Source: Chlamydoabsidia padenii
Taxonomy: Eukaryota; Mucoromycota; Mucoromycetes; Mucorales; Cunninghamellaceae
NCBI GenBank assembly: GCA_025330725.1
Contig: JAIWND010000015.1
Coordinates: forward strand, 186,001-250,000
Direction of reading: 5' to 3'
Length of the DNA: 64,000 nt
The notes under the pieces are model-generated. The model ran no database searches and was not told where the DNA came from. It saw only the letters and a list, made by a program, of their open reading frames with translations. The first letter of the stretch is position 1; each line of letters starts with the position of its first letter. A program made the translations under genes and the position numbers. This document shows positions 12,830 to 24,344 of the stretch, one piece after another.

Positions 12830-13059
12830 TCCCCTCCCCTTTCAAATCCATTCGCTAATATGAACTGGGATCATGCAACATACCGGATCAAAAGCAATCC
12901 AGTATTATGATGTTTAATCTAAACCCTTTAAAAGAACTTGGGCGAGAAATTCTTATATAGTCGACGCATCTGGTTTCTTTTTCAACCCTACCTACCCTCC
13001 TTTCTGTCTTTCAACCTTTAGGTAGTGCAGTTAAATTTTGCCACCATTATATCAAACTT

Positions 13060-13122
13060 GACCACATTTATTCAAATTATCTCAACTGAAAGATGGGATG
13101 CATCATCAAAGTAAATGTGGTC
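13060..13122. repeat. 11-bp perfect inverted repeat
   Basis: GACCACATTTA (13060-13070) and TAAATGTGGTC (13112-13122) are exact reverse complements separated by 41 bp. It could form a hairpin or act as a split dyad; no flanking ORF relates to it. Confidence 0.6.
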
Positions 13123-14131
13123 AGCCTCTGCTGGATTCTCATGATATTTAAACCTCGCTACCTCCGCCTAGCCTGAACCTGATGTATTTCTCTACTTTTC
13201 ATGTCCAGCCAACTTTATTTAGTAATCCAAGCGCTCATATCATCGTTTCCAGAATCAAGTGATATATAATAAGACTGGCTCTGTCTCCCTTGAACCTACA
13301 GTACCTTTAAAAAAGTTCGCCTCGAATCCTCCATATTTAAACGCCGCTATGTTGAATAAAGCTGAACAGACTGGACCCATATTTTGACAGTGAGCTGTCC
13401 ATCCTGACAGGAAATAAGCTAGTGAGTTTGGGGCCAATATAGCAGGAGAGGGGGGTTACAAGACTTGATCATCTAGCCCCTAATAGCCACCCAAGCGGTG
13501 CACCAAGCCGATTGTACCAGAAAAAGGCGACCAACACCCCATAGGTTGTATTAATCTATGATCTGAAGGGCATCGCATCAGGATGAAATCTTTTGTTTCC
13601 CTTATTTTGCATGAATATGGTCTCACACCATGGTCCTCCTTCTTCACTGCCAATACTTACACGCCCACCCCCAGAACTCGCCTGAAATCTACGCCCAACT
13701 CTTCTCCCCCACACAAAGTCGGAGGTTAAATTTCAAAATCAGATACAACAGTACATGAATTTCTTGACCAGACGAACCCCTTTTTATGGTCAGAGCTAAT
13801 CTACACAACGAGTAATTCACGTTTCAGAAAAAAAAAAACCCAAAGTCTTTTCACCCAAGTCGATCTGATTTCTACGCCTAACTTTTCGCCCAACTATTTT
13901 TTCCCCGAGTTAGCCTAAACCCAACATTCAATCTACGACATTGTTGTTATCAGAGGAGGCCTATTCGTATCAAGAATTAATCCCGATGTGAAGACACGAG
14001 TTTATATTTAAAAAGACTATTTTTATTAAGGTTGATTTACAATACAGGTATGCTAATGTGGGTAAAAAATAAAAATAAAAATAAAAAAATAAAAGAGAGA
14101 GAGAAATAAGGGAGCTATATTCTACATGTAA

Positions 14132-16009
14132 TCAAGATTTAAAAAGAGTGCCAGTGCGAAGCATATAAGTATACTTCATTCGACAAGACCAAGGAGATCG
14201 ATTAGTATTGAGATCCTTTGCGATTTTTTCCCAAAACATTTCCTTGGAGATCGCACCCTGTTCACCCAGAGGTTCTGCCATTTGATTTCTTTGTACGAGT
14301 TCCACCAGTTGCAGTTTTTCATCCCAATCCCATTGCCCTTTCTTGAGAATCGATGGTGCCAAAGAGTATTTCCAGTGTTGTCGGCATTTTAATGGCGTGC
14401 GACCTGTATTGATGAGTCGTGCCACCTTGATCCAATCCACATCATCCACAGTGTCGGCCTTATATTGATCCATGGCAAATCGTAATCGTTCATCTTCTTC
14501 TTCAGTCCATCGTCCTTTACCAGTTGCCATTCCCTGGGGTACTGATCGATCCAATATTAATGATGATTTGTCGTTGATATCGTCATCCTGTTGTTGTTGC
14601 TGTTGTTGTTGTTGTTGTTGTTGTTTTCCAATGTTGGCCAGGTACCATCGCATGCATTGATGAGGTTTACGTCGAGGAAGGTATGTTTTAGTGATGGCAA
14701 TCCAGTCATGACCAAACATATCCACGCCTTGTATAATCAATTCCTTTTCCGTTTTAGTGAGTGGTTCATTATGAATATAGTTGGTGGGATCCTGCCTATA
14801 CCGAATGACATTGCGATAGCGATTCCTGCATTGTTGAGCTGTTTTCGTGCCATGATGTTGTGCTACCAAGTCCCAATTTGTTCCATGTTCCTTCACCAAT
14901 TGTTCCAAATGATTCGATTCTTCCGTTGTCCACCTTCGTTGTTGTTGTCGTGATTGCTGTTTCTTCAATGATGTTGATGATGCCAAGACCAAACTTTGAT
15001 TGGATGCCAGATGAGCGTGCTGTTCCAGTGCTAGATGTCGTACCATGAGTTCACCAATCCGTCGTTTCCAAGCTGGCCGCGATTCCTCTGGGTGTTGACT
15101 AATGGTGTCTGCCGGATAAAGTAGTTTGAGTTCTTGTTGTAGTGCTGATGAGAAACAAGCCAAACATTCTTCTTCCGTGCGCCCCAGGTATTTACTGATA
15201 TCCTTCCACCGACCACTATGTATCCGCACCAGTTCCCAAAAGAGCTGTAAATCTGATCGAGTCCACACCAAACCACGCTGAGATCTTGCTGGGTCGACAT
15301 GCCGAAAGTACTTGCGTCGACACTGTTCAGGTGAGCGCCCATCCAAGCCTTCTGCCACCCTTTGCCAATCGTCCGTTCCAAATAGCACCGTGCGCCGTAA
15401 AAGAATGTTGAGCTCGTCTGGTGTCCAATCTAATCCTTTATGTCGCGATAAATCAGGGTCCAGATGATTCACATACCGGTTGCGGATCAGTTGATGAGGT
15501 CGATGCGGAAGCCATTGTCGTTTGATCTTGGTCCAATGGCCTACCCCATATATTTTTACACCTTCGAGTAGCTTGGCATCTTCGTCGGCTGTCCATTTTT
15601 TGCGTTTGACCAACATGGGATCCAGTGTCGTAACCCATGTTGTGTGTAGTTGATGTGCTGATCGGTCAGGTAAGTACTGTTCCGCGATCTTTTTCCACCG
15701 TCCCGCTCCCAGTTCTTCCACCCCTTTACGAAGTTGCGCCACCTCCATTGGCGATAATGGTCCACGCTTTAGATTCGGATTGAGCTTGGTTTCCCACCTG
15801 ATCTGGCAACTGTTTGCTGTTTTGTGTGGCAGGCAATGTTGTACTAGGTCGGTCCACTTCGCACCATTAACGCCAATATAATCCTTGATCACCTTGTCTT
15901 CCCAGGCTTCCCAGGTGCTACGTCGAGTTTGTGTGCTGAGATTGGCATAAAGGCGACCATGAGAGTGCCAAGATCGTTTAATGGTCGACAGCAAAAAGGA
16001 TGCTGACAT
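14132..16009 (-). CDS. Nine-repeat Myb/SANT DNA-binding protein with mitochondrial presequence
   Basis: Single-exon ORF of 625 residues. From about residue 31 it is almost wholly Myb/SANT repeats of ~50 residues, each with spaced Trp and a W-K-I-A-type third helix. Starts read as STWEAWEDK, RGPLSPMEV, RKKWTADED, KGLDWTPDE, RGLVWTRSD, RRWTTEESN, EPLTKTEKE, KGRWTEEED and KKGQWDWDE, nine in all. A poly-Gln run separates repeats 7 and 8. The repeat number recalls SNAPC4/Myb multi-repeat factors, which have four and a half. The N-terminus (residues 1-33) lacks Asp/Glu, is rich in Arg/Lys/His/Ser, and holds GRLYAN, a textbook R-X-Y/A presequence cleavage site after Tyr21. This points to the mitochondrial matrix instead of the nucleus. 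The target DNA is unknown. The recurrent motif variant GGCGGGTTTTCAAT lies about 64 bp upstream (16073). Confidence 0.85.
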   Translation of the reverse strand: MSASFLLSTIKRSWHSHGRLYANLSTQTRRSTWEAWEDKVIKDYIGVNGAKWTDLVQHCLPHKTANSCQIRWETKLNPNLKRGPLSPMEVAQLRKGVEELGAGRWKKIAEQYLPDRSAHQLHTTWVTTLDPMLVKRKKWTADEDAKLLEGVKIYGVGHWTKIKRQWLPHRPHQLIRNRYVNHLDPDLSRHKGLDWTPDELNILLRRTVLFGTDDWQRVAEGLDGRSPEQCRRKYFRHVDPARSQRGLVWTRSDLQLFWELVRIHSGRWKDISKYLGRTEEECLACFSSALQQELKLLYPADTISQHPEESRPAWKRRIGELMVRHLALEQHAHLASNQSLVLASSTSLKKQQSRQQQRRWTTEESNHLEQLVKEHGTNWDLVAQHHGTKTAQQCRNRYRNVIRYRQDPTNYIHNEPLTKTEKELIIQGVDMFGHDWIAITKTYLPRRKPHQCMRWYLANIGKQQQQQQQQQQQQDDDINDKSSLILDRSVPQGMATGKGRWTEEEDERLRFAMDQYKADTVDDVDWIKVARLINTGRTPLKCRQHWKYSLAPSILKKGQWDWDEKLQLVELVQRNQMAEPLGEQGAISKEMFWEKIAKDLNTNRSPWSCRMKYTYMLRTGTLFKS

Positions 16010-16287
16010 GGATTTTTTTTAAAAAAGATAAAGTAAAAAGCCTTGGCTCCTCCAGAAATTTCGCCTAGAAGTGGCGGGTTTTCAATATTTTATCCGGGTA
16101 AATCCGTGGGGCTTGAACCACTCCCCTCTTTTTTTTTTTTCTTTTTAATTGATGGGTAACTAGGTCGACGAATCATTGCTTAGTGGGCTTTGATATGTAG
16201 TATTCAAAAAGGAATAGTAATTGGTAATTGGTGAGAAATATATATATAAAGATAAAAAAGACTATTGGACTAATTATAAAGCTTTTT

Positions 16288-18270
16288 TTAACCAATGTGC
16301 TGGGTGTTGGGATTGTACTGACTCCAAGTTGTAGGTAGGTGACGCGCACGTCTGAAACGAATAATGTCGTCTAAATATTGGTCTCGGTTGGTGGTTGTGT
16401 TGAATATGGCTGCCTGATCTTCTGTAATGAGTTGATTTTAACTTCTTTCTACAAGATTCAAGTTATCTTCTTCTTCTTGGAGTCATCGCTGCTCTTCTCT
16501 GATTCTTTGACGGCGACTTCGCATACTCTGTCTTGCTTCTCTCACGTATAATTCATGATTAAGGTGTTTTTGCTCGGTGTCACCACGATAAAAGAGATCA
16601 AGTACATTATCGGATTGATCAACACTGGGATCACCATCAACAGAAGCAGCACCGCCACCAACAGAATCACCAAAATCAAAATCAAAATCAAAATCATCAC
16701 CAAAAGAAGCAGCAGCACCGAAACCAAAATCGAAATCATAACCACCTTTATCACCTTCAACGACATCGTCAATCTCAATAATAACATCATTATCTTCATC
16801 ACTATCAATGGCAATGATTCCGGAAACAGGGGTAACAGGTTGGGCGGGGCGATCGTTGATTCGGCCGGGATGGTATGTGTTTGGACTTGTTGACTTTTTA
16901 ATGTAGTTTATAGCGTAGTATAGTATAGAAGGATTAGTTTATGTAGTTGGTCTGGTTGTTAGTTATATATATATATAGTAATAAAACTCTTATTTACCTC
17001 AATCAATGTTATGAATGGTGCTTGATGGGATTTTTTGATAAAATATCTTCCGATGATCATTGTGCCAACGCTATATCTTCTAACTAAATGTTTACATAAC
17101 AAAAAGTGATTGACGAAAAAGGACGGGTAGCACATACTCGGGCATCAACACCAGTGGCATAATTGTTTTGGCTTTCTATTGATATAAAGAACAAGTTAGT
17201 ATCTTTTGCTTTCATAGTATGGCAACACATTATAATAGTCGTCGTCTTTTTTTTTTTTTTTTACCTTGACGTTCTTTTAGCGAGTTCCAAGTGCTCACAA
17301 ACAATCGTTCCCATATATAGGGGTCCCTGCGGAGAACTATTCTGCAATTGTACGAATCAACCAGTTGTTCACAATGCTTGGCTATAATTACATATGCCAA
17401 AAAGTCTTGTCGAGGTCAGTTGTAACAATATAGGTGATTTCTTTTCAGGACACGCCAGTGAGCTTTTATCAACATGGTGAATTTCGCAGTAAAAAAATAC
17501 CAGGAGTACTACAACGAGCCCAGAGAACCCATTGACACCCTGTATGCCATAATCCCCACAAGTACGCCCAAGCATCTGGCAATGTTTTACGCAAACAATA
17601 ATTATATATTTCCCTGGCGCAAGCTTGGTGGATTTGATCGGGAGTTAAAAAACGGTACCTGAAAAAATGCATGAATTTCTGTTTTAGGTGATGACGTGCA
17701 TAAAATGATTTATAACTTTATCTTACCTCGAGGAATTCGTTGATGGTAGGGAGAAAAGCTGAAATAAGTAAGTTAAATTCCGCAATAACACCATCTATAT
17801 CAACTTGATACAAAGATTGGACCAAGACTTCCTTTCGCTTTCTTCAAAGTAACCCTCACAGCCCTTTTCAAGTGCTATAGGCATAGACGCAAGATATTTT
17901 CATCCCATATCGTTCGATGAAATTGAATTCCGCAGGATCCTTGTCGCAAGATATGCAGTAAGGTGACAGCCAGCGATCACAGAGAGCCCGGAAATAGCAA
18001 CACAACGCTTCCACTTTGCATGCTTCAGCTACTTCTAATCTGCGGTCCTTTTTGGAATAAAGAAAATAGGCTACAGGGTACCAACAGCCATTGATATTCG
18101 CTATCACACCAGACAATTCGCTCTCGAGACGATTGGTCTTGTAGGTAGAATATACAAAATATTCAACAACCTGGTCAGATCCAACACACAAGTCAAAAAA
18201 CATTGCTGTGAAACCCAACTCGCGCCAGTGATCATTATCTTCCCAACACAACTAGTACAACCAGACAAAG
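16288..18270 (-). pseudogene. Degenerate Mutator-like (MULE) transposase
   Basis: Fragments of one protein lie in order on the minus strand. The catalytic-domain part (18251-17868) shows STYKTNR, NGCWYPVAYF and CDKDPAEF. A middle part (about 17850-17480) shows VDIDGVIAEF and WAYLWGLWH with a conserved LWAR. HWRVLKRNHLY lies at about 17450-17420. A SWIM-like zinc segment, with FLLCKHLV, lies near 17100. An acidic Asp/Phe tail covers 16870-16485, and the terminus lies at 16480-16288. At least two introns are still recognisable, one with TACTAAC. Lesions: the first catalytic Asp is Tyr; in-frame TAG at 18252, TGA at 17416, TGA at 16483 and TAA at 16438; a frameshift at the A7 run 17491-17497; another in the SWIM cysteines. 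The 5' part is missing. No terminal inverted repeats were found by eye. Not functional. Confidence 0.85.
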
Positions 18271-18344
18271 AGGAGACAAATATTGTTGAAACAGGTTTTT
18301 AATTTAAATAACACACACCCAACCAATCTATACTAAATCTAATA

Positions 18345-19990
18345 CTAGTTCGCCAAGTAATCGGAAGAGTAGTTGCCATTATTGCCATTGTTGCCATTGT
18401 TTAAACAGTCATCATTCGCTTTAGTTTATTAAAAAAAAAAGCCAATAGGATTTGAGACTTCATTATATTGATGTAAGGATCTGCTTTTCAGTGCCGCCCA
18501 GTCCTTCTTTATAGTACATTATAGCGGAGTATACCAACTAAAAGATTGTCTTTCCAACACAACATGTAGTTCTTCTACCATTTCCAAAGCAGTATAGACA
18601 AATAATTCAGCCAGAGATTCGTATCTTGCCATCCATTGCTGTGCTTCCGTTGCAAAAGTTGGAAATCTAGTCCGTCGTCCTCGTTCCAAGTAGATGTTGG
18701 AGATAATCTTATCCTTCACATTGTTTCTTGCCACGATACATAAAACAAGTATGCAACGACCAATAAGAAGCCAAAGCCTACAACCAGAAGAAATGTGATT
18801 ACTAAACTTGACTTTTCTTGTTTCTTTTCTTATTTACTTACTTCACGTACCAGAAACAAAAAGAGATCACCAAACACCCGAGACAACAATTAAGGAAGAA
18901 AGACCAACCATAATGCATGAAGACAACTCTGCAATAATAGCAAGAAGTGCGATTAGAAACCTTGTCATTTCATGTCTTTTTTTTCTTTACTTACAATAAA
19001 GTACCCGTAAACATTGCACATCATGATCCATCCCCAAGAATCAAATGGAGCGCCGTAACTGGTGGCGAATGCAACAAGCCCGAGAATAGGTAGATCCACA
19101 TTAATGTTTCAACATACCATACATCCCGTTTTACCAGCACAACCCATTCGCTAGCAGATCCAGGTCTGGAACAGGACACGATGTCGCCTACGTCCTGCCA
19201 CGGTAAAAAGGCTAGGCCTAATCACTATTCTACACGAAGGTAGCCGCCTCGCAAAATCTGCCAACTTATCCATTTGATTACTAACAGAAGACTTCACATA
19301 TCAGAGGCAAAGAGGGAGTATAAACCTAGTGTAAATAATTAACAATTCAGTTAGAGTCTAAAACAGTAACAACTTTGGGAGAGTATCATTCAAGATGCAT
19401 TGAATTACCTTTATGCCCAGAATCACAATAAGAGAGAGAAGCCATGAGATTACATCCACCAGAAAACAGGTTTTTCATATAGACAGCCATTAGGTGATTC
19501 ATCGATTACTTTTTTGTGTTAATTAATCCATCTTGTAATCAAGGCGAGCAATAGGAATGAGTGTCGGGGACAACTTGTCTGTCAAGCACAGGTTCTTGGG
19601 GGGGGGGGTTTAAAGGGGAGGTTTTTGTATAGGGGAGTTTAAAAAAAAAATAAAAAAAATAAAAAGAGGAAAGAGAAGGAAAGAAAAGGCAATCTGGCGG
19701 GATTTTAAGAACATGGCGAAAAAGTATTTCCTTCTTCTTTGTCTCCTCAAAGACATTCAACTTGATCCTCTTCAACAGGGAACTCTCATTTGTTGTAACG
19801 ATTGAATGATGAAGATAAACAAAAAGAGGTGACGAAGCAACTGACTGTGGTAGTAATGGGCTCTCTTGGAAATTATCCAAACAGGATCAGCACGGCAAAG
19901 GTAAAAGAAAGGCACAAAGAGAAAGTGGTAGTAATCTATACAGTCTCTTTCTTCTTGGACAATTATCTTACCCAAGACTATAATACTAAT
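18345..19990 (-). CDS. Candidate multi-exon multi-pass membrane protein
   Basis: Several minus-strand stretches between plausible splice sites read as membrane-protein exons. One, around 19830-19775, has LLRHLFLFIFIIQSL. One, near 19215-19015, has VVLVKRDV then YGAPFDSWGWIMMC. One, near 18930-18850, has VISFCFWYV. One, 18780-18519, has a hydrophobic helix followed by a soluble tail (NNVKDKIISNIYLERGRR and EALEM-like acidic helices). The last exon ends in NNGNNGNNGNYSSDYLAN with TAG at 18345-18347. Helix number and loop pattern would fit a 7-TM receptor-like protein, but no family motif is recognised and not all junction phases could be reconciled. The gene directly abuts the MULE relic. It may be intact with an unresolved 5' end, or partly decayed. 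Confidence 0.3.
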
Positions 19991-19999
19991 GCTTTTCAA

Positions 20000-20690
20000 T
20001 TCATATTGATGTAGATTCGATACCTACCAATTGACTATGGACGAATCTCTTTTTTGCCTGATACAACAAACTGTGAAAAAGGATGACGTTCTCTGAATGG
20101 CATGCAATGGGCTTTGGTTGAAAAGAAGAATGGTGCTATTGCAAACGCGGTGGACATCGAGGATGGATTGAGTGGTCAAGTGCGATGATAGTACACCTCT
20201 TGATTGGAGCTGGGGATATATATGAATGTCAAATCAATCATTGGTCAAGCAAGATCAAAAGATGATGTATTGTGGATAATAATGGTGGTAGATTAGTTTT
20301 AGATTGGTTTTATTGTAGATATAGTGTTATGCTTAATCTTAATGTCAATAAAGTCTTGTTTTATCATATGTTTGCTGGTCAATATAAATACATTTATCAA
20401 TGAAGGTGCTTCTATCATAAATAATTTATGTATCACGATGGATAACACCTATATACATGATGAATCGTGTAAAATTGATGCTTTTTTTTTTTTGCCCGTG
20501 CAACCGAAATTAGCTGGGCAGCTAAAATACCTACGCCCCCGGGTTACCCCCGATTGGTGTTGTTACGTCTGCTGCTGCTGTTGTTGCTGTTGCTATGCTC
20601 TTGATGGAGATGTTGATGATGATGGTGATGATGGTGATGATGGTGATGAGAAAAAAAGCAACATGACCTTTCAAAACCAGGAATATATTA
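20000..20690. other. Intergenic, no supported gene
   Basis: AT-rich, with CAC/TGG-type microsatellite around 20570-20650 that yields low-complexity ORFs on both strands. Nothing in it is convincing as coding. Confidence 0.4.
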
Positions 20691-21240
20691 TTTATAAAGG
20701 AAAGATATAGTATGTATTCAGGTATGTACAGAGTAAAAAAGTGATAAAGAAAAAAAATAAAAAATGAAAAGGCGAGACGAACTACTTTTCGATTCGCTTG
20801 CATGATGGTGAAGGGTCAGTGGGAGAGCTGGTGATTTGTCGTTTTCATTGTGCGTTGAGACTTCATTTTTTTTTTTTTTTTTTTTTTTTTTTTGGCAATG
20901 TTATTAAATTCACTCACTTACAGGCGGAATAGGATACTGCCTACGGTCAAATTAGTATCTTCTTCACTTGAGTTGGCTTCGTTCATTATATTGATGCATT
21001 ATTTCGTTGCCTGTTTCCAGTACTTACACTCAATAGGAGCGACCACTTCACCACGTTGGCGGACATTGAATGTTGTTCGCGATGCATGATAGTTGAATGG
21101 TTGTTCATCACTTCACTGCAGCTTTCAGTATTCATATACTTTGTCACCAAGAACCGGGTGTCAGTCGAGAAGGGAAAGATTGAGTAGAGACCTATAATAA
21201 ACATGATTATTAAAAAGGTTACTATCATGCAAATACATAT
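20690..21240 (-). CDS. Doubtful small secreted or membrane protein
   Basis: An ATG at 21228 starts a hydrophobic stretch (MIVTFLIIMFIIGLYSIF) followed by a polar, His/Ser/Met-rich segment up to a good donor near 21035. Downstream, a segment with HNENDKSPALPL and SESKSSSSR looks coding (about 20850-20770) but its junctions are unsure and a long T run (about 20868-20893) lies between. No family is recognised. It could equally be non-coding. Confidence 0.2.
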
Positions 21241-21484
21241 TTCTACCTACAAGATTCATGGATCTTTCAAATTCCCTTGTTCCTTATTCAGATAAATACT
21301 ATTCAAGCGGCGCTTAACATTGCTTTAAGGACTCCTCCAAGTTCCATTATGCATAAAGATCCAACATTACAAAAAAAGACACAAACCACCTATCTGCATT
21401 TTATTTGATCAAATAACTATATTAGATATTTCAAAAGACTACAAGACTAGTTACTACAAGCAATATAAATAAAAGAGAGAGAAT

Positions 21485-22189
21485 CTAGAATTTCATGTTG
21501 TGGGGGAATTGACCCTTGGACAAACCAAACTTGGCAGACAAGTATTGACGGAGGAAGGGAGTCTTGACCACAGCATCGAGGATAGCCTTGTCAACAGACT
21601 TTTGGTCTTCAGCCTTGGAAGCAGACACAGCCTTGGCACCTTGTTCTTGAGAAGCGAGGAATTCTTGAGACTTGGCAGCGGCAGTCTTCTTGAAGTATTC
21701 GTCGTTAAACTTGGCATCGACAGCACCGATTTCGATCTTGGTGGAGGTGGCGATAACGTAAGCTTGATCGACACGACGAAGAGGCACACCGTTGACACGG
21801 AAAGGACCAGTGACGAGGAGGAGACCAGAGTCCAATTGCTTCAACACGACCACACGCTTTCCACGGTGACGACCAGCCAAGAGGATCACGACGGAGCCAG
21901 GCACAATGGAAGCACGGAGACCAGCAGCCTTGGCGACCTTGCGAGACTTTTTGGGTTGAGGAATGTCTTCGGCAGGGTAGAATTTGCTGGCCTTGTTAGC
22001 AGGGACAGTACGCTTACCACCATTCTTGGCACCCTTGACTTCAACGGTCTTGTCGGCAGCTTCTTGTTTGGCAGGAGCAGCAGTGGTGTACTTGTTACGC
22101 TTGTACAAAGCCTTCTTGGCATAGATGGCAGAGCGGCTGTAACGAGAGACGCCGGGGACAAGGATGGAGTTTCTGGATTCGTTAGCCAT
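21485..22189 (-). CDS. RPL6: Large-subunit ribosomal protein eL6
   Basis: Intronless ORF of 234 residues, TAG at 21485, ATG at 22189. Family signatures are the KOW-like core PGSVVILLAGRHRGKRVVVL, LLLVTGPFRVNGVPLRRV and the ending FLRQYLSAKFGL. The N-terminal third is Lys/Ala-rich, as usual in eL6. It is a component of the cytosolic 60S subunit. Codon choice is visibly more GC-rich at third positions than in neighbouring genes, as expected for a highly expressed gene, and this gives long spurious ORFs on the opposite strand. The leader (22190-22260) is a homopurine/homopyrimidine AG-rich run common in front of translation-machinery genes. Confidence 0.97.
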   Translation of the reverse strand: MANESRNSILVPGVSRYSRSAIYAKKALYKRNKYTTAAPAKQEAADKTVEVKGAKNGGKRTVPANKASKFYPAEDIPQPKKSRKVAKAAGLRASIVPGSVVILLAGRHRGKRVVVLKQLDSGLLLVTGPFRVNGVPLRRVDQAYVIATSTKIEIGAVDAKFNDEYFKKTAAAKSQEFLASQEQGAKAVSASKAEDQKSVDKAILDAVVKTPFLRQYLSAKFGLSKGQFPHNMKF

Positions 22190-24301
22190 TGTTGCTATTA
22201 TAATTTATTTTTTTTAAAAAAAAAAAGAGAGAGAGAAAGGTGAGTATAACAGTGTTGTGAAGGAGTGTGTGAATATAGTTGAATCGTGACGAGTACACCC
22301 CAGGTTCAATGGATTAAAGATAGGTGGTTGATTGAATTCGTCTTCCTTCCGATCGTCCTGCCATCCATCCATCCCCCTTTTTTTTAATCCATCCATCCAT
22401 TCATCCATCCATATACATATAATCCAATGAGCCTGATGTGATTATCGTGTTGTTGTTCATTTTGCCATACTAAATGTATATATATACACACCTTTTGCAA
22501 AAGACAGAAAGAAAGAGGACGAACTAAGATTGGGCTTCTGGTCCATTGAAATTTATTGGAATCCTAACATTTCCAATCCCGCCGGCTGAAAGCGGGCTTC
22601 AAAAAGCGACAGGTACCATTTCCTTTTTCTATGCACTTACTCTGACACATTACTATATACTTGACAATTGTAAAAGCTTCCTTTCAATGAAAAAAAGAAA
22701 AAGATCATTATAGTTTACTTTGTTTGATGAAAATGCTTGAAATGGAGTAAATTCATGCGGAAAAGTCCCGATCACGAAGCGCCTTGTTCAAGTTAGGCGG
22801 ATAGATGGATCGATGCAAAGTGATGAATCCATATGTGAAAAGATGTTCCCACCCCAGGGCTAATAATGAACATTTGTCATCGTGTAGCCCCTTTCTATCC
22901 CACATAGAGTGATCATTGTCTGTGTGGGATGATGTTGAACAATGTGTGAAGGGATAGATGAAAAGGGAGTGCGTATGTGTGTGAAAGAGACAAAGGGGAG
23001 ATCCCTGACCATGATGGAATCCCCGACTCTTTTTTTTTCTTTTGAAGCTCCTAAAGAAACTCATCCTTCTTAATCCCTCCCCCTTTTAACAATGTGATCT
23101 TTTGAATGGTAAGGTCGGCATGATAGTGACATATATGATTCAATTGCGCGTGTATGCACATACATCCATCAATGGGCATGATCATGGGATCGCATGGTAA
23201 GTAATTTTCTTTTTTTTCTTTTTTAATTCAAGATGAACCGTGCTTTTCAACCGCCTATCAACATTAAGGGTCCTGTCTTATTGTACTCGCATCAATCGGG
23301 CTCCCTCAGTGAGTAGTATTGATGGATTTGTGTTACACTATAAGTAAAAGATAGTACATGAGATATATCTCCTTATGTAAAGATGATGGATAGTGTTACG
23401 AGCATAGTGAGATATATGAGCCACAGTTCCTCAGTTTAGAAATTTTATGATCTTGTCTCTTTTCTTAGTTTTGTAGATCTTTCTTCTTTTAAGAATCTTC
23501 TTGATCCAAAAAAAGAAGATGAGAGGGTCACATGGTATATTACCAGAAACCAATAAATGAAGGAAAAGACTTGTCTGTGAGATGATGACCGTGTGCTAAA
23601 TGCAAGTACGTGCGAAAAAAGGACGTGAGAATGTGTCTGTGTGTGAATGGTGGAATGGAAAGACAATTGCTATCCGAGCGTTTCAAGGAGCTCACCTACA
23701 AGGTTTGACAGAGACATTGATATCATCTTTTTACTCCTTTTCTATATCACGATCGAAAAAATTTAGTCAGGGATAAATTCATGCGAGCGGCGTTTTAAAT
23801 TAAAACTCCGTTTCTTTTTTCTTCATGATCGAAACTTTGGTATCATAAGGAGAAAAAAGTGGGGGGGAGGACGGACGATCGATGATATAGTTGAGTTCAA
23901 ACTTTGATCATTATCTGCTATTCGAAATAGAAACGACAACATAAATGTTATTTACAGTTCATGACAAATGAAAACAGTTAACAACAAGAATAGTAACAAT
24001 AGCTATTTTTGTTTTCATGATCATCAATGCATAAGAGTAACTGGTATCGATGGATTTACGTATGAGATACTAAGATATCACGCCTTTTTCCTTTTTAAGA
24101 TTATCCTTCCCTATACCAAACAATGTGGATTAATCTTATAAAATGAAAAAGTCATGCCGAGAAGAATGGTAAAAAAAAAAAAAACAGGTTTTGACAAGAT
24201 GATGGTGAAACCGTACGATCTAGTCCATGTAGATAAAAGTATGATAAAAGAAAAGGGATAGTGAAGGGTGTAAAATGTCAAAGCACGAGCAAAAACTAAC
24301 G

Positions 24302-24344
<43 letters not shown>

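Larger units (their letters stand above)
12750..14131. other. Gene-free intergenic region with inverted repeat
   Basis: About 1.4 kb without a supported exon. It holds the promoter side of the acyl-CoA-binding gene, with the recurrent motif TCGGGATTCGAAAATTGG at 12812-12829, and a perfect 11-bp inverted repeat (GACCACATTTA 13060-13070, TAAATGTGGTC 13112-13122). Two diverged direct copies of a TTTCTACGCCYAACTYTTC-like block lie near 13688 and 13870. Confidence 0.5.

Noticed and set aside
14472..14953. Poly-Cys and poly-Leu ORFs opposite the Myb gene
   Set aside because: They are other-frame readings of the CAG/poly-Gln tract.
20560..20660. CRISPR-like short repeats
   Set aside because: They are simple GATGATGGT microsatellite units without spacers; the organism is a eukaryote.
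21500..22243. Long plus-strand ORF opposite eL6
   Set aside because: It is the antisense shadow of the codon-biased ribosomal gene; its sequence has no domain and the minus strand is clearly eL6.
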